Of a stretch of 64,000 bases of DNA, positions 1-11,587 are shown piece by piece. The DNA comes from Micromussa lordhowensis (lineage: Eukaryota > Cnidaria > Anthozoa > Scleractinia > Lobophylliidae), in the NCBI GenBank assembly GCA_964020085.1, contig OZ026599.1, positions 30,566,274-30,630,273 on the forward strand, read 5' to 3'. How positions within the stretch are numbered: position 1 is the stretch's first letter; every line of letters starts with the position of its first letter. The notes under the pieces are model-generated. The model saw only the letters and a program-made list of their open reading frames with translations, made no database searches and was not told the origin of the DNA. The position numbers and the translations under genes were made by a program.

Positions 1-2830
1 GCGCCTCTAAAAGTGCCCGTGGAGCCGAGCTATGTCAAATTTGCCAAGGGGACCCCCAGCGCGCGTTTTCTGAAATTCTGCAAAGTTGGGAGCAGGTCAA
101 ACTCCTGCAAAAAGAAGGCCAGAAAAAACACCCTGGCGCGAATGCCATCATGTCTTAACAAGGATTTCCTTAAAGTGCCAACCTAGCACAACATTTTGTT
201 GCAAACCACGCTTCTAAAAGTGCCCGTGGAGCAGAGCTATGTCAAATTTGCCAAGGGGACCCCCAGCGCGCGTTTTCTGAAATTCTGCAAAGTTGGGAGC
301 AGGTCAAACTCCTGCAAAAAGAAGGCCAGAAAAAAACACCCTGGCGCGAATGCCATCATGTCCTAACTAGAATTTCCTTCAAGTGCCATCCTAGCACAAC
401 ATTTTGCTGCAAACCGCGCCTTTAAAAGTGCCCGTGAAGCCGAGCTATGTCAAATTTTCCAAGGGGACCCCCAGCGCGCGTTTTCTGAAATTCTGCAAAG
501 TTGGGAGCAGGTCAAACTCTTGCAAAAAGAAGGCCAGAAAAAACACCCTGGCGCGAATGCCATCATGTCCTAACTACGATTTCCTTAAAGTGCCAACCTA
601 GCACAACATTTTGCTGCAAACCGCGCCTCTAAAAGTGCCCGTGGAGCCGAGCTATGTCAAATTTTCCAAGGGGACCCCCAACGCGCGTTTTCTGAAATTC
701 TGCAAAGTTGGGAGCAGGTCAAACTCCTGCAAAAAGAAGGCCAGAAAAAACACCCTGGCGCGAATGCCATCATGTCCTAACTAGGCTTTCCTTGAAGTGC
801 CAACCTAGCACAACATTTTGCTGCAAACCGCGCCTCTAAAAGTGCCCGTGGAGCCGAGCTATGTCAAATTTGCCAAGGAGACCCCCAGCGCGCGTTTTCT
901 GAAATTCTGCAAAGTTGGGAGCAGGTCAAACTCTTGCAAAAAGAAGGCCACAAAAAACACCCTGACGCGAATGCCATCATGTCCTAACTAGGATTTCCTT
1001 GAAGTGCCAACCTAGCACAACATTTTGCTGCAAACCGCGCCTCTAAAAGTGCCCGTGGAGCCGAGCTATGTCACATTTGCCAAGGAGACCCCCAGCGCGC
1101 GTTTTCTGAAATTCTGCAAAGTTGGGAGCAGGTCAAACTCCTGCAAAAAGAAGGCCAGAAAAAACACCCTGACGCGAATGCCATCATGTCCTAACTAAAA
1201 TTTCCTTAAAGTGCCAACCTAGCAGAACATTTTGCTGCAAACCGCGCCTCTAAAAGTGCCCGTGGAGCTGAGCTATGTCAAATTTGCCAAGGGGACCCCC
1301 AGCGCGCGTTTTCTGAAATTCTGCAAAGTTGGGAGCAGGTCAAACTCCTGCAAAAAGAAGGCCAGAAAAAACACCCTGGCGCGAATGCCATCATGTCCTA
1401 ACTAGGATTTCTTTGAAGTGGCAACCTAGCACAACATTTTGCTGCAAACCGCGCCTCTAAAAGTGCCCGTGGAGCCGAGCTATGTCAAATTTGCCAAGAG
1501 GACCCCCAGCGCGCGTTTTCTGAAATTCTGCAAAGTTGGGAGCAGGTCAAACTCCTGCAAAAAGAAGGCCACAAAAAACACCCTGACGCGAATGCCATCA
1601 TGTCCTAACTAGGATTTCCTTGAAGTGCCAACCTAGCACAACATTTTGCTGCAAACCGCGCCTCTAAAAGTGCCCGTGGAGCCGAGCTATGTCACATTTG
1701 CCAAGGAGACCCCCAGCGCGCGTTTTCTGAAATTCTGCAAAGTTGGGAGCAGGTCAAACTCCTGCAAAAAGAAGGCCAGAAAAAACACCCTGACGCGAAT
1801 GCCATCATGTCCTAACTAAGATTTCCTTAAAGTGCCAACCTAGCACAACATTTTGCTGCAAACCGCGCCTCTAAAAGTGCCCGTGGAGCCGAGCTATGTC
1901 AAATTTGCCAAGGGGACCCCCAGCGCGCGTTTTCTGAAATTCTGCAAAGTTGGGAGCAGGTCAAACTCCTGCAAAAAGAAGGCCAGAAAAAACACCCTGG
2001 CGCGAATGCCATCATGTCCTAACTAGGATTTCCTTGAAGTGCCAACCTAGCACAACATTTTGCTGCAAACCGCGCCTCTAAAAGTGCCCGTGGAGCCGAG
2101 CTATGTCAAATTTGCCAAGAGGACCCCCAGCGCGCGTTTTCTGAAATTCTGCAAAGTTGGGAGCAGGTCAAACTCCTGCAAAAAGAAGGCCAGAAAAAAC
2201 ACCCTGGCGCGAACATCATCATCTCTTAACTAAGATTTCCTTAAAGTGTCAACCTAGCACAACATTTTGCTGCAAACCGCGCCTCTAAAAGTGCCCGTGG
2301 AGCCGAGCTATGTCAAATTTGCCAAGGGGATCCCCAGCGCGCGTTTTCTGAAATTCTGCAAAGTTGGGAGCAGGTCAAACTCCTGCAAAAAGAAGGCCAG
2401 AAAAAACACCCTGGCGCGAATGCCATCATGTTCTAACTTAAAATTCCTAGAAGTGCCAACCTAGCACAACATTTTGCTGCAAACCGCGCCTCTAAAAGTG
2501 CCCGTGGAGCCGAGCTATGTCAAATTTGCCAAGGGGACCCCCAGCGCGCGTTTTCTGAAATTCTGCAAAGTTGGGAGCAGGTCAAACTCCTGCAAAAAGA
2601 AGGCCAGAAAAAACACCCTGGCGCGAATGCCATCATGTTCTAACTTAAAATTCCTAGAAGTGCCAACCTAGCACAACATTTTGCTGCAAACCGCGCCTCT
2701 AAAAGTGCCCGTGGAGCCGAGCTATGTCAAATTTGCCAAGGGGACCCCCAGCGCGCGTTTTCTGAAATTCTGCAAAGTTGGGAGCAGGTCAAACTCCTGC
2801 AAAAAGAAGGCCAGAAAAAACACCCTGGCG
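1..2830 (+). repeat. Type A HOR block, copy 0 (left-truncated)
   Basis: This stretch repeats the marker order of the two following blocks. A CTTCTAAAAG/GAGCAGAG monomer lies at 211, a CCTTTAAAAG monomer at 419, an AACGCGCG monomer near 680 followed by a GGCTTTCC variant, and a CCACAAAAAACACCC/GACGCG monomer near 948. Offsets to the matching markers in the next block are 2692 bp (13 monomers) and then 2899 bp (14 monomers), so the next block gained one monomer. Between 840 and 1810 a local 3-monomer (621-bp) repeat is visible: the GTCACATTTGCC variant recurs at about 1072 and 1693. The left end lies outside the window. Confidence 0.75.
1853..2059 (+). repeat. Representative type A monomer
   Basis: This copy carries all eight type A diagnostic bases and none of the private variants, so it serves as the reference for subfamily A. 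It contains nine CpG dinucleotides: two in CCGCGCC, one in CCCGTG, one in GCCGAG, three in AGCGCGCG and two in GGCGCGAA. The motif CTGCAAA occurs three times in the unit (monomer positions 4, 90 and 117). There is no detectable simple subdivision into equal sub-repeats. AAGTGCC appears twice, near positions 23 and 185, as a weak hint of internal duplication. Confidence 0.9.
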
Positions 2831-5800
2831 CGAACATCATCATCTCTTAACTAGGATTTCCTTCAAGTGCCAGCCTAGCACAACATTTTGCTGCAAACCG
2901 CGCCTCTAAAAGTGCCCGTGGAGCCGAGCTATGTCAAATTTGCCAAGGGGACCCCCAGCGCGCGTTTTCTGAAATTCTGCAAAGTTGGGAGCAGGTCAAA
3001 CTCCTGCAAAAAGAAGGCCAGAAAAAAACACCCTGGCGCGAATGCCATCATGTCCTAAGTACGATTTCCTTCAAGTGCCATCCTAGCACAACATTTTGCT
3101 GCAAACCGCGCCTTTAAAAGTGCCCGTGAAGCCGAGCTATGTCAAATTTGCCAAGGGGACCCCCAGCGCGCGTTTTCTGAAATTCTGCAAAGTTGGGAGC
3201 AGGTCAAACTCTTGCAAAAAGAAGGCCAGAAAAAACACCCTGGCGCGAATGCCATCATGTCCTAACTAGGATTTCCTTAAAGTGCCAACCTAGCACAACA
3301 TTTTGCTGCAAACCGCGCCTCTAAAAGTGCCCGTGGAGCCGAGCTATGTCAAATTTGCCAAGGGGACCCCCAACGCGCGTTTTCTGAAATTCTGCAAATT
3401 TGGGAGCAGGTCAAACTCTTGCAAAAAGAAGGCCAGAAAAAACACCCTGGCGCGAATGCCATCATGTCCTAACTAAGCTTTCCTTGAAGTGCCAACCTAG
3501 CACAACATTTTGCTGCAAACCGCGCCTCTAAAAGTGCCCGTGGAGCCGAGCTATGTCAAATTTGCCAAGGGGACCCCCAACGCGCGTTTTCTGAAATTCT
3601 GCAAATTTGGGAGCAGGTCAAACTCTTGCAAAAAGAAGGCCAGAAAAAACACCCTGGCGCGAATGCCATCATGTCCTAACTAAGCTTTCCTTGAAGTGCC
3701 AACCTAGCACAACATTTTGCTGCAAACCGCGCCTCTAAAAGTGCCCGTGGAGCCGAGCTATGTCAAATTTGCCAAGGGGACCCCCAGCGCGCGTTTTCTG
3801 AAATTCTGCAAAGTTGGGAGCAGGTCAAACTCCTGCAAAAAGAAGGCCACAAAAAACACCCTGACGCGAATGCCATCATGTCCTAACTAAGATTTCCTTA
3901 AAGTGCCAACCTAGCACAACATTTTGCTGCAAACTACGCCTCTAAAAGTGCCCGTGGAGCCGAGCTATGTCAAATTTGCTAAGGGGACCCCCAGCGCGCG
4001 TTTTCTGAAATTCTGCAAAGTTGGGAGCAGGTCAAACTCCTGCAAAAAGAAGGCCAGAAAAAACACCCTGGCTCGAATGTTATCATGTCGTAACTAAAAT
4101 TTCCTTCAAGTGCCAACCTAGCACAACGTTTTGCTGCAAACCGCGCCTCTAAAAGTGCCCGTGGAGCCGAGCTATGTCAAATTTGCCAAGGGGACCCCCA
4201 GCGGGCGTTTTCTGAAATTCTGCAAAGTTGGGAGCAGGTCAAACTCCTGCAAAAAGAAGGCCAGAAAAAACACCCTGGCGCGAATGCCATCATGTCCTAA
4301 CTACAATTTCCTTGAAGTGCCAACCTAGCACCACATTTTGCTGCAAACCGCGCCTCTAAAAGTGCCCGTGGAGCCGAGCTATGTCAAATTTGCCAAGGAG
4401 ACCTCCAAGCGCGCGTTTTCTGAAATTCTGCAAAGTTGGGAGCAGGTCAAACTCCTGCAAAAAGAAGGCCAGAAAAAACACCCTGGCGCGAATGCCATCA
4501 TGTCTTAACTAAAATTTCCTTAAAGTGCCAACCTAGCACAACATTTTGCTGCAAATCGCGCCTCTAAAAGTGCCCGTGGAGCCGAGCTAAGTCAAATTTG
4601 CCAAGGGGACCCCCAGCGCGCGTTTTCTGAAATTCTGCAAAGTTGGGAGCAGGTCAAACTCTTGCAAAAAGAAGGCCAGAAAAAACACCCTGGCGCGAAT
4701 GCCATCATGTCTTAACTAGGATTTCCTTAAAGTGCCAACCTAGCACAACATTTTGTTGCAAACCGCGCTTCTAAAAGTGCCCGTGGAGCAGAGCTATGGC
4801 AAATTTGCCAAGGGGACCCCCAGCGCGCGTTTTCTGAAATTCTGCAAAGTTGGGAGCAGGTCAAACTCCTGCAAAAAGAAGGCCAGAAAAAACACCCTGG
4901 CGCGAATGTCATCATGTCCTAACTAGGATTTCCTTGAAGTGCCAACCTAGCACAACATTTTGCTGCAAACCGCGCCTCTAAAAGTGCCCGTGGAGCCGAG
5001 CTATGTCAAATTTGAAAAGGGGACCCCCAGCGCGCGTTTTCTGAAATTCTGCAAAGTTGGGAGCAGGTCAAACTCCTGCAAAAAGAAGGCCAGAAAAAAC
5101 ACCCTGGCGCGAACGCCATCATGTGTTAACTACAATTTCCTTGAAGTGCCAACCTAGCACAACATTTTGCTGCAAACCGCGCCTCTAAAAGTGCCCGTGG
5201 AGCCGAGCTATGTCAAATTTGCCAAGGGGACCCCCAGCGCGCGTTTTCTGAAATTCTGCAAAGTTGGGAGCAGGTCAAACTCCTGCAAAAAGAAGGCCAG
5301 AAAAAACACCCTGGCGCGAATGCCATCTTGTCTAAACTGAGATTTCCTTCAAGTGCCAACCTAGCACAACATTTTGCTGCAAACCGCGCCTCTAAAAGTG
5401 CCCGTGGAGCCGAGCTATGTCAAATTTGCCAAGGGGACCCCCAGCGCGCGTTTTCTGAAATTCTGCAAAGTTGGGAGCAGGTCAAACTCCTGCAAAAAGA
5501 AGGCCAGAAAAAACACCCTGGCGCGAATGCCATCATGTTTTAACTTAAAATTCCTACAAGTGCCAACCTAGCACAACATTTTGCTGCAAACCGCGCCTCT
5601 AAAAGTGCCCGTGGAGCCGAGCTATGTCAAATTTGCCAAGGGGACCCCCAGCGCGCGTTTTCTGAAATTCTGCAAAGTTGGGAGCAGGTCAAACTCCTGC
5701 AAAAAGAAGGCCAGAAAAAACACCCTGGCGCGAATGCCATCATAACCTAACTTAGATTTCCTTAAAGTGTTAAGCTAGCACAACATTTTGCTGCAAACCG

Positions 5801-6352
5801 CGCCTCTAAAAGTGCCCGTGGAGCTGAGTTATGTCAAATTTGCCAAGGGGACCCCCAGCGCGCGTTTTCTGAAATTCTGCAAAGTTGGGAGCAGGTCAAA
5901 CTCCTGCAAAAAGAAGGCCAGAAAAAAAACCCTGGCGCGAATGCCATCATGTCCTAAATAGGATTTCCTTGAAGTGCCAACCTAGCACAACATTTTGCTG
6001 CAAACCGCGCCTCTAAAAGTGCCCGTGGAGCCGAGCTATGTCAAATTTGCCAAGGGGACCCCCAGCGCGCGTTGTCTGAAATTCTGCAAAGTTGGGAGCA
6101 GGTCAAACTCCTGCAAAAAGAAGGCCAGAAAAAACACCCTGGCGCGAACATCATCATCTCTTAACTAGGATTTCCTTGAAGTGCCAACCTAGCACAACAT
6201 TTTGCTGCAAACCGCGCCTCTAAAAGTGCCCGTGGAGCCGAGCTATGTCAAATTTGCCAAGGGGACCCCCAGCGCGCGTTTTCTGAAATTCTGCAAAGTT
6301 GGGAGCAGGTCAAACTCCTGCAAAAAGAAGGCCAGAAAAAACACCCTGGCGC
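2831..6352 (+). repeat. Type A HOR block, copy 1 (17 monomers)
   Basis: The block is delimited by the GAACATCATCATCTC variant at 2832 and its counterpart at 6353, a distance of 3521 bp, which is 17 x 207 plus two one-base insertions (near 3025 and 4390). Markers in order are CCTTTAAAAG at 3111, a pair of apparently identical adjacent AACGCGCG monomers (3313-3726), GCGGGCG at about 4201, AGCACCACATT near 4329, CTTCTAAAAG at 4768, TTTGAAAAGG near 5010, and CATCTTGTC near 5325. The same order recurs in the next block, apart from single-monomer gains and losses. A premature TAA in the repeat-wide frame occurs near 4588 (GAGCTAAGTC). Confidence 0.8.
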
Positions 6353-9300
6353 GAACATCATCATCTCTTAACTAGGATTTCCTTGAAGTGCCAGCCTAGC
6401 ACAACATTTTGCTGCAAACCGCGCCTCTAAAAGTGCCCGTGGAGCCGAGCTATGTCAAATTTGCCAAGGGGACCCCCAGCGCGCGTTTTCTGAAATTCTG
6501 CAAAGTTGGGAGCAGGTCAAACTCCTGCAAAAAGAAGGCCAGAAAAAAACACCCTGGCGCGAATGCCATCATGTCCTAACTACGATTTCCTTCAAGTGCC
6601 ATCCTAGCACAACATTTTGCTGCAAACCGCGCCTTTAAAAGTGCCCGTGAAGCCGAGCTATGTCAAATTTGCCAAGGGGACCCCCAGCGCGCGTTTTCTG
6701 AAATTCTGCAAAGTTGGGAGCAGGTCAAACTCTTGCAAAAAGAAGGCCAGAAAAAACACCCTGGCGCGAATGCCATCATGTCCTAACTAAAATTTCCTTA
6801 AACTGCCAACCTAGCACAACATTTTGCTGCAAACCGCGCCTCTAAAAGTGCCCGTGGAGCCGAGCTATGTCAAATTTGCCAAGGGGACCCCCAACGCGCG
6901 TTTTCTGAAATTCTGCAAAGTTGGGAGCAGGTCAAACTCCTGCAAAAAGAAGGCCAGAAAAAACACCCTGGCGCGAATGCCATCATGTCCTAACTAGACT
7001 TTCCTTGAAGTGCCAACCTAGCACAACATTTTGCTGCAAACCGCGCCTCTAAAAGTGCCCGTGGAGCCGAGCTATGTCAAATTTGCCAAGGGCACCCCCA
7101 GCGCGCGTTTTCTGAAATTCTGCAAAGTTGGGAGCAGGTCAAACTCCTGCAAAAAGAAGGCCACAAAAAACACCCTGACGCGAATGCCATCATGTCCTAA
7201 CTAACATTTCCTTAAAGTGCCAACCTAGCAGAACATTTTGCTGCAAACCACGCCTCTAAAAGTGCCCGTGGAGCCGAGCTATGTCAAATTTGCCAAGGGG
7301 ACCCCCAGCGCGCGTTTTCTGAAATTCTGCAAAGTTGGGAGCAGGTCAAACTCCTGCAAAAAGAAGGCCAGAAAAAACAACCTGGCTCGAATGTTATCAT
7401 GTCCTAACTAAAATTTCCTTAAAGTGCCAACCTAGCACAACGTTTTGCTGCAAACCGCGCCTCTAAAAGTGCCCGTGGAGCCGAGCTATGTCAAATTTGC
7501 CAAGGGGACCCCCAGCGGGCGTTTTCTGAAATTCTGCAAAGTTGGGAGCAGGTCAAACTCCTGCAAAAAGAAGGCCAGAAAAAACACCCTGGCGCGAATG
7601 CCATCATGTCCTAACTACAATTTCCTTGAAGTGCCAACCTAGCACCACATTTTGCTGCAAACCGCGCCTCTAAAAGTGCCCGTGGAGCCGAGCTATGTCA
7701 AATTTGCCAAGGAGACCTCCAAGCGCGCGTTTTCTGAAATTCTGCAAAGTTGGGAGCAGGTCAAACTCCTGCAAAAAGAAGGCCAGAAAAAACACCCTGG
7801 CGCGAATGCCATCATGTCTTAACTAAAATTTCCTTAAAGTGCCAACCTAGCACAACATTTTGCTGCAAACCGCGCCTCTAAAAGTGCCCGTGGAGCCGAG
7901 CTATGTCAAATTGGCCAAGGGGACCCCCAGCGCGCGTTTTCTGAAATTCTGCAAAGTTGGGAGCAGGTCAAACTCCTGCAAAAAGAAGGCCAGAAAAAAC
8001 ACCCTGGCGCGAATGCCATCATGTCTTAACTAGGATTTCCTTAAAGTGCCAACCTAGCACAACATTTTGTTGCAAACCGCGCTTCTAAAAGTGCCCGTGG
8101 AGCAGAGCTATGTCAAATTTGCCAAGGGGACCCCCAGCGCGCGTTTTCTGAAATTCTGCAAAGTTGGGAGCAGGTCAAACTCCTGCAAAAAGAAGGCCAG
8201 AAAAAAACACCCTGGCGCGAATGCCATCATGTCCTAACTAGGATTTCCTTGAAGTGCCAACCTAGCACAACATTTTGCTGCAAACCGCGCCTCTAAAAGT
8301 GCCCGTGGAGCCGAGCTATGTCAAATTTGAAAAGGGGACCCCCAGCGCGCGTTTTCTGAAATTCTGCAAAGTTGGGAGCAGGTCAAACTCCTGCAAAAAG
8401 AAGGCCAGAAAAAACACCCTGGCGCGAATGCCATCATGTGTTAACTACAATTTCCTTGAAGTGCCAACCTAGCACAACATTTTGCTGCAAACCGCGCCTC
8501 TAAAAGTGCCCGTGGAGCCGAGCTATGTCAAATTTGCCAAGGGGACCCCCAGCGCGCGTTTTCTGAAATTCTGCAAAGTTGGGAGCAGGTCAAACTCCTG
8601 CAAAAAGAAGGCCAGAAAAAAACACCCTGGCGCGAATGCCATCTTGTCTAAACTGAGATTTCCTTCAAGTGCCAACCTAGCACAACATTTTGCTGCAAAC
8701 CGCGCCTCTAAAAGTGCCCGTGGAGCCGAGCTATGTCAAATTTGCCAAGGGGACCCCCAGCGCGCGTTTTCTGAAATTCTGCAAAGTTGGGAGCAGGTCA
8801 AACTGCTGCAAAAAGAAGGCCAGAAAAAACACCCTGGCGCGAATGCCATCATGTCCTAACTTGAATTTCCTTAAAGTGCCAAGCTAGCACAACATTTTGC
8901 TGCAAACTGCGCCTCTAAAAGTGCCCGTGGAGCTGAGCTATGTCAAATTTGCCAAGGGGACCCCCAGCGCGCGTTTTCTGAAATTCTGCAAAGTTGGGAG
9001 CAGGTCAAACTCCTGCAAAAAGAAGGCCAGAAAAAACACCCTGGCGCGAATGCCATCATGTCCTAACTAAGATTTCCTTGAAGTGCCAACCTAGCACAAC
9101 ATTTTGCTGCAAACCGCGCCTCTAAAAGTGCCCGTGGAGCCGAGCTATGTCAAATTTGCCAAGGGGACCCCCAGCGCGCGTTTTCTGAAATTCTGCAAAG
9201 TTGGGAGCAGGTCAAACTCCTGCAAAAAGAAGGCCAGAAAAAACACCCTGGCGCGAACATCATCATCTCTTAACTACGATTTCCTTGAAGTGCCAACCTA
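6353..9300 (+). repeat. Type A HOR block, copy 2 (about 14 monomers)
   Basis: This block repeats copy 1 with offsets of 3521 bp near its start (CCTTTAAAAG at 6632), 3314-3316 bp in the middle (CTTCTAAAAG at 8082, GCGGGCG at 7516, CATCTTGTC near 8640) and about 3109 bp at its end (AGCTAGC variant near 8882). Each step of about 207 bp marks one monomer present in copy 1 and missing here. The distance between its GAACATC markers (6353 to 9255) is 2902 bp, which is 14 x 207 plus four inserted bases. Two insertions (7.72 kb and 6.54 kb) are inherited from copy 1, showing that block duplication happened after those slips. Confidence 0.8.
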
Positions 9301-10138
9301 GCACAACATTTTGCTGCAAACCGCGCCTCTAAAAGTGCCCGTGGAGCCGAGCTATGTCAAATTTGCCAAGGGGACCCCCAGCGCGCGTTTTCTGAAATTC
9401 TGCAAAGTTGGGAGCAGGTCAAACTCCTGCAAAAAGAAGGCCAGAAAAAACACCCTGGCGCGAATGCCATCATGTCCTAACTAAGGTTTCCTTGAAGTGC
9501 CAACCTAGCACAACATTTTGCTGCAAACTGCGCCTCTAAAAGTGCCCGTGGAGCCGAGCTATGTCAAATTTGCCAAGGGGACCCCCAGCGCGCGTTTTCT
9601 GAAATTCTGCAAAGTTGGGAGCAGGTCAAACTCCTGCAAAAAGAAGGCCAGAAAAAACACCCTGGCGCGAATGCCATCATGTCCTAACTAGGATTTCCTT
9701 GAAGTGCCAACCTAGCACAACATTTTGCTGCAAACCGCGCCTCTAAAAGTGCCCGTGGAGCCGAGCTATGTCAAATTTGCCAAGAGGACCCCCAGCGCGC
9801 GTTTTCTGAAATTCTGCAAAGTTGGGAGCAGGTCAAACTCCTGCAAAAAGAAGGCCAGAAAAAACACCCTGGCGCGAATGCCACCATGTCGTAACTACGA
9901 TTTTCTTAAAGTGCCAACCTAGCACAACATTTTGCTGCAAACCGCGCCTCTGAAAGTGCCCGTGGAGCCGAGCTATGTCAAATTTGCCAAGGGGACCCCC
10001 AGCGCGCGTTTTCTGAAATTCTGCAAAGTTGGGAGCAGGTCAAACTCCTGCAAAAAGAAGGCCAGAAAAAACACCCTGGCGCGAATGCCACCATGTCGTA
10101 ACTACAATTTTCTTAAAGTGCCAACCTAGCACAACATT

Positions 10139-10345
10139 TTGCTGCAAACCGCGCCTCTGAAAGTGCCCGTGGAGCCGAGCTATGTCAAATTTGCCAAGGG
10201 GACCCCCAGCGCGCGTTTTCTGAAATTCTGCAAAGTTGGGAGCAGGTCAAACTCCTGCAAAAAGAAGGCCAGAAAAAACACCCTGGCGCCAATGCCATCA
10301 TGTCCTAACTAGGATTTCCTTGAAGTGCCAATCTAGCAGAACATT
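10139..10345 (+). repeat. Hybrid A/B junction monomer
   Basis: This monomer is type A at positions 34, 104, 109-110 and 116 (last A base at 10254) and type B at 151 (10289) and 201. The subfamily switch therefore lies between 10254 and 10289, inside the A-rich GCAAAAAGAAGGCCAG/AAAAAACACCC segment. At position 21 it carries G, matching neither consensus. The next monomer (10346-10552) is B-like but has a scrambled 107-119 segment (AGGGAAACCTTCTGC), so the boundary is sharp to within about one monomer. The simplest reading is an unequal crossover or conversion tract end between two arrays. Confidence 0.9.
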
Positions 10346-11587
10346 TTGCTGCAAACCGCGCCTCTTAAAGTGCCCGTGAAGCCGAGCTATGTCAAATTTG
10401 CCAAGGGGACCCCCAGCGCGCGTTTTCTGAAATTCTGCAAAGTTGGGACCAGGGAAACCTTCTGCAAAAAGAAGGCCAGAAAAAACACCCTGGCGCCAAT
10501 GCCATCATGTCCTAACTAGGATTTCCTTAAAGTGCCAATCTTGCAGAACATTTTGCTGCAAACCGCGCCTCTGAAAGTGCCCGTGAAGCCGAGCTATGTC
10601 AAATTTGCCAAGGCGACCCCCAGCGCGCGTTTTCTGAAATTCTGCAAAGTTGGGACCAGGGGAAACTACTGCAAAAAGAAGGCCAGAAAAAACACCCTGG
10701 CGCCAATGCCATCATGTCCTAACTAGGATTTCCTTGAAGTGCCAACCTAGCAGAACATTTTGCTGCAAACCGCGCCTCTTAAAGTGCCCGTGAAGCCGAG
10801 CTATGTCAAATTTGCCAAGGGGACCCCCAGCGAGCGTTTTCTGAAATTCTGCAAAGTTGGGACCAGGGGAAACTACTGCAAAAAGAAGGCCAGAAAAAAC
10901 ACCCTGGCGCCAATGCCATCATGTCCTAACTAGGATTTCCTTGAAGTGCCAACCTAGCAGAACATTTTGCTGCAAACCGCGTCTCTTAAAGTGCCCGTGA
11001 AGCCGAGCTATGTCAAATTTGCCAAGGGGACCCCCAGCGCGCGTTTTCTGAAATTCTGCAAAGTTGGGACCAGGGGAAACTACTGCAAAAAGAAGGCCAG
11101 AAAAAACACCCTGGCGCCAATGCCATCATGTCCTAACTAGGATTTCCTTCAAGTGCCAATCTAGCAGAACATTTTGCTGCAAACCGCGCCTCTTAAAGTG
11201 CCCGTGAAGCCGAGCTATGTCAAATTTGCCAAGGGGACCCCCAGCGCGCGTTTTCTGAAATTCTGCAAAGTTGGGACCAGGGGAAACTACTGCAAAAAGA
11301 AGGCCAGAAAAAACACCCTGGCGCCAATGCCATCATGTCCTAACTAGGATTTCCTTGAAGTGCCAACCTAGCAGAACATTTTGCTGCAAACCGCGCCTCT
11401 TAAAGTGCCCGTGAAGCCGAGCTATGTCAAATTTGCCAAGGGGACCCCCAGCGCGCGTTTTCTGAAATTCTGCAAAGTTGGGACCAGGGGAAACTACTGC
11501 AAAAAGAAGGCCAGAAAAAACACCCTGGCGCCAATGCCATCATGTCCTAACTAGGATTTCCTTGAAGTGCCAACCTAGCAGAACATT

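Larger units (their letters stand above)
1..10254 (+). repeat. Satellite subfamily A block (about 49 monomers)
   Basis: Monomers here share diagnostic bases that differ from the rest of the window: A at position 21 (CTCTAAAAG), G at 34 (GTGGAGCC), G at 104 (GGGAGCAGG), TC at 109-110 (AGGTCAAAC), C at 116, G at 151 (GGCGCGAATG) and C at 201 (AGCACAACATT). This block is more heterogeneous than the B block. It has seven one-base insertions in about 10 kb and several recurring variant monomer classes, such as those with GAACATCATCATCTC near 2218, 2832, 6146, 6353 and 9255. Higher diversity suggests an older or less recently homogenised part of the array. Exceptions exist: three monomers (416, 3108 and 6629 regions) carry the B-type base A at position 34. 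Confidence 0.95.

Noticed and set aside
404..601. Recurring 65-codon frames on the + strand, also at 2267, 2474, 4131 and many later sites
   Set aside because: They begin at TTG (GTG at 10532), are the satellite unit itself, are usually cut by an in-frame TAG, and show no synonymous bias between subfamilies. They are not annotated as genes.
8482..8859. 125-codon + strand open frame
   Set aside because: It is created by an extra A near 8622 and a CATCTTGTC variant that join two frames of adjacent monomers. There is no sign of a real protein.
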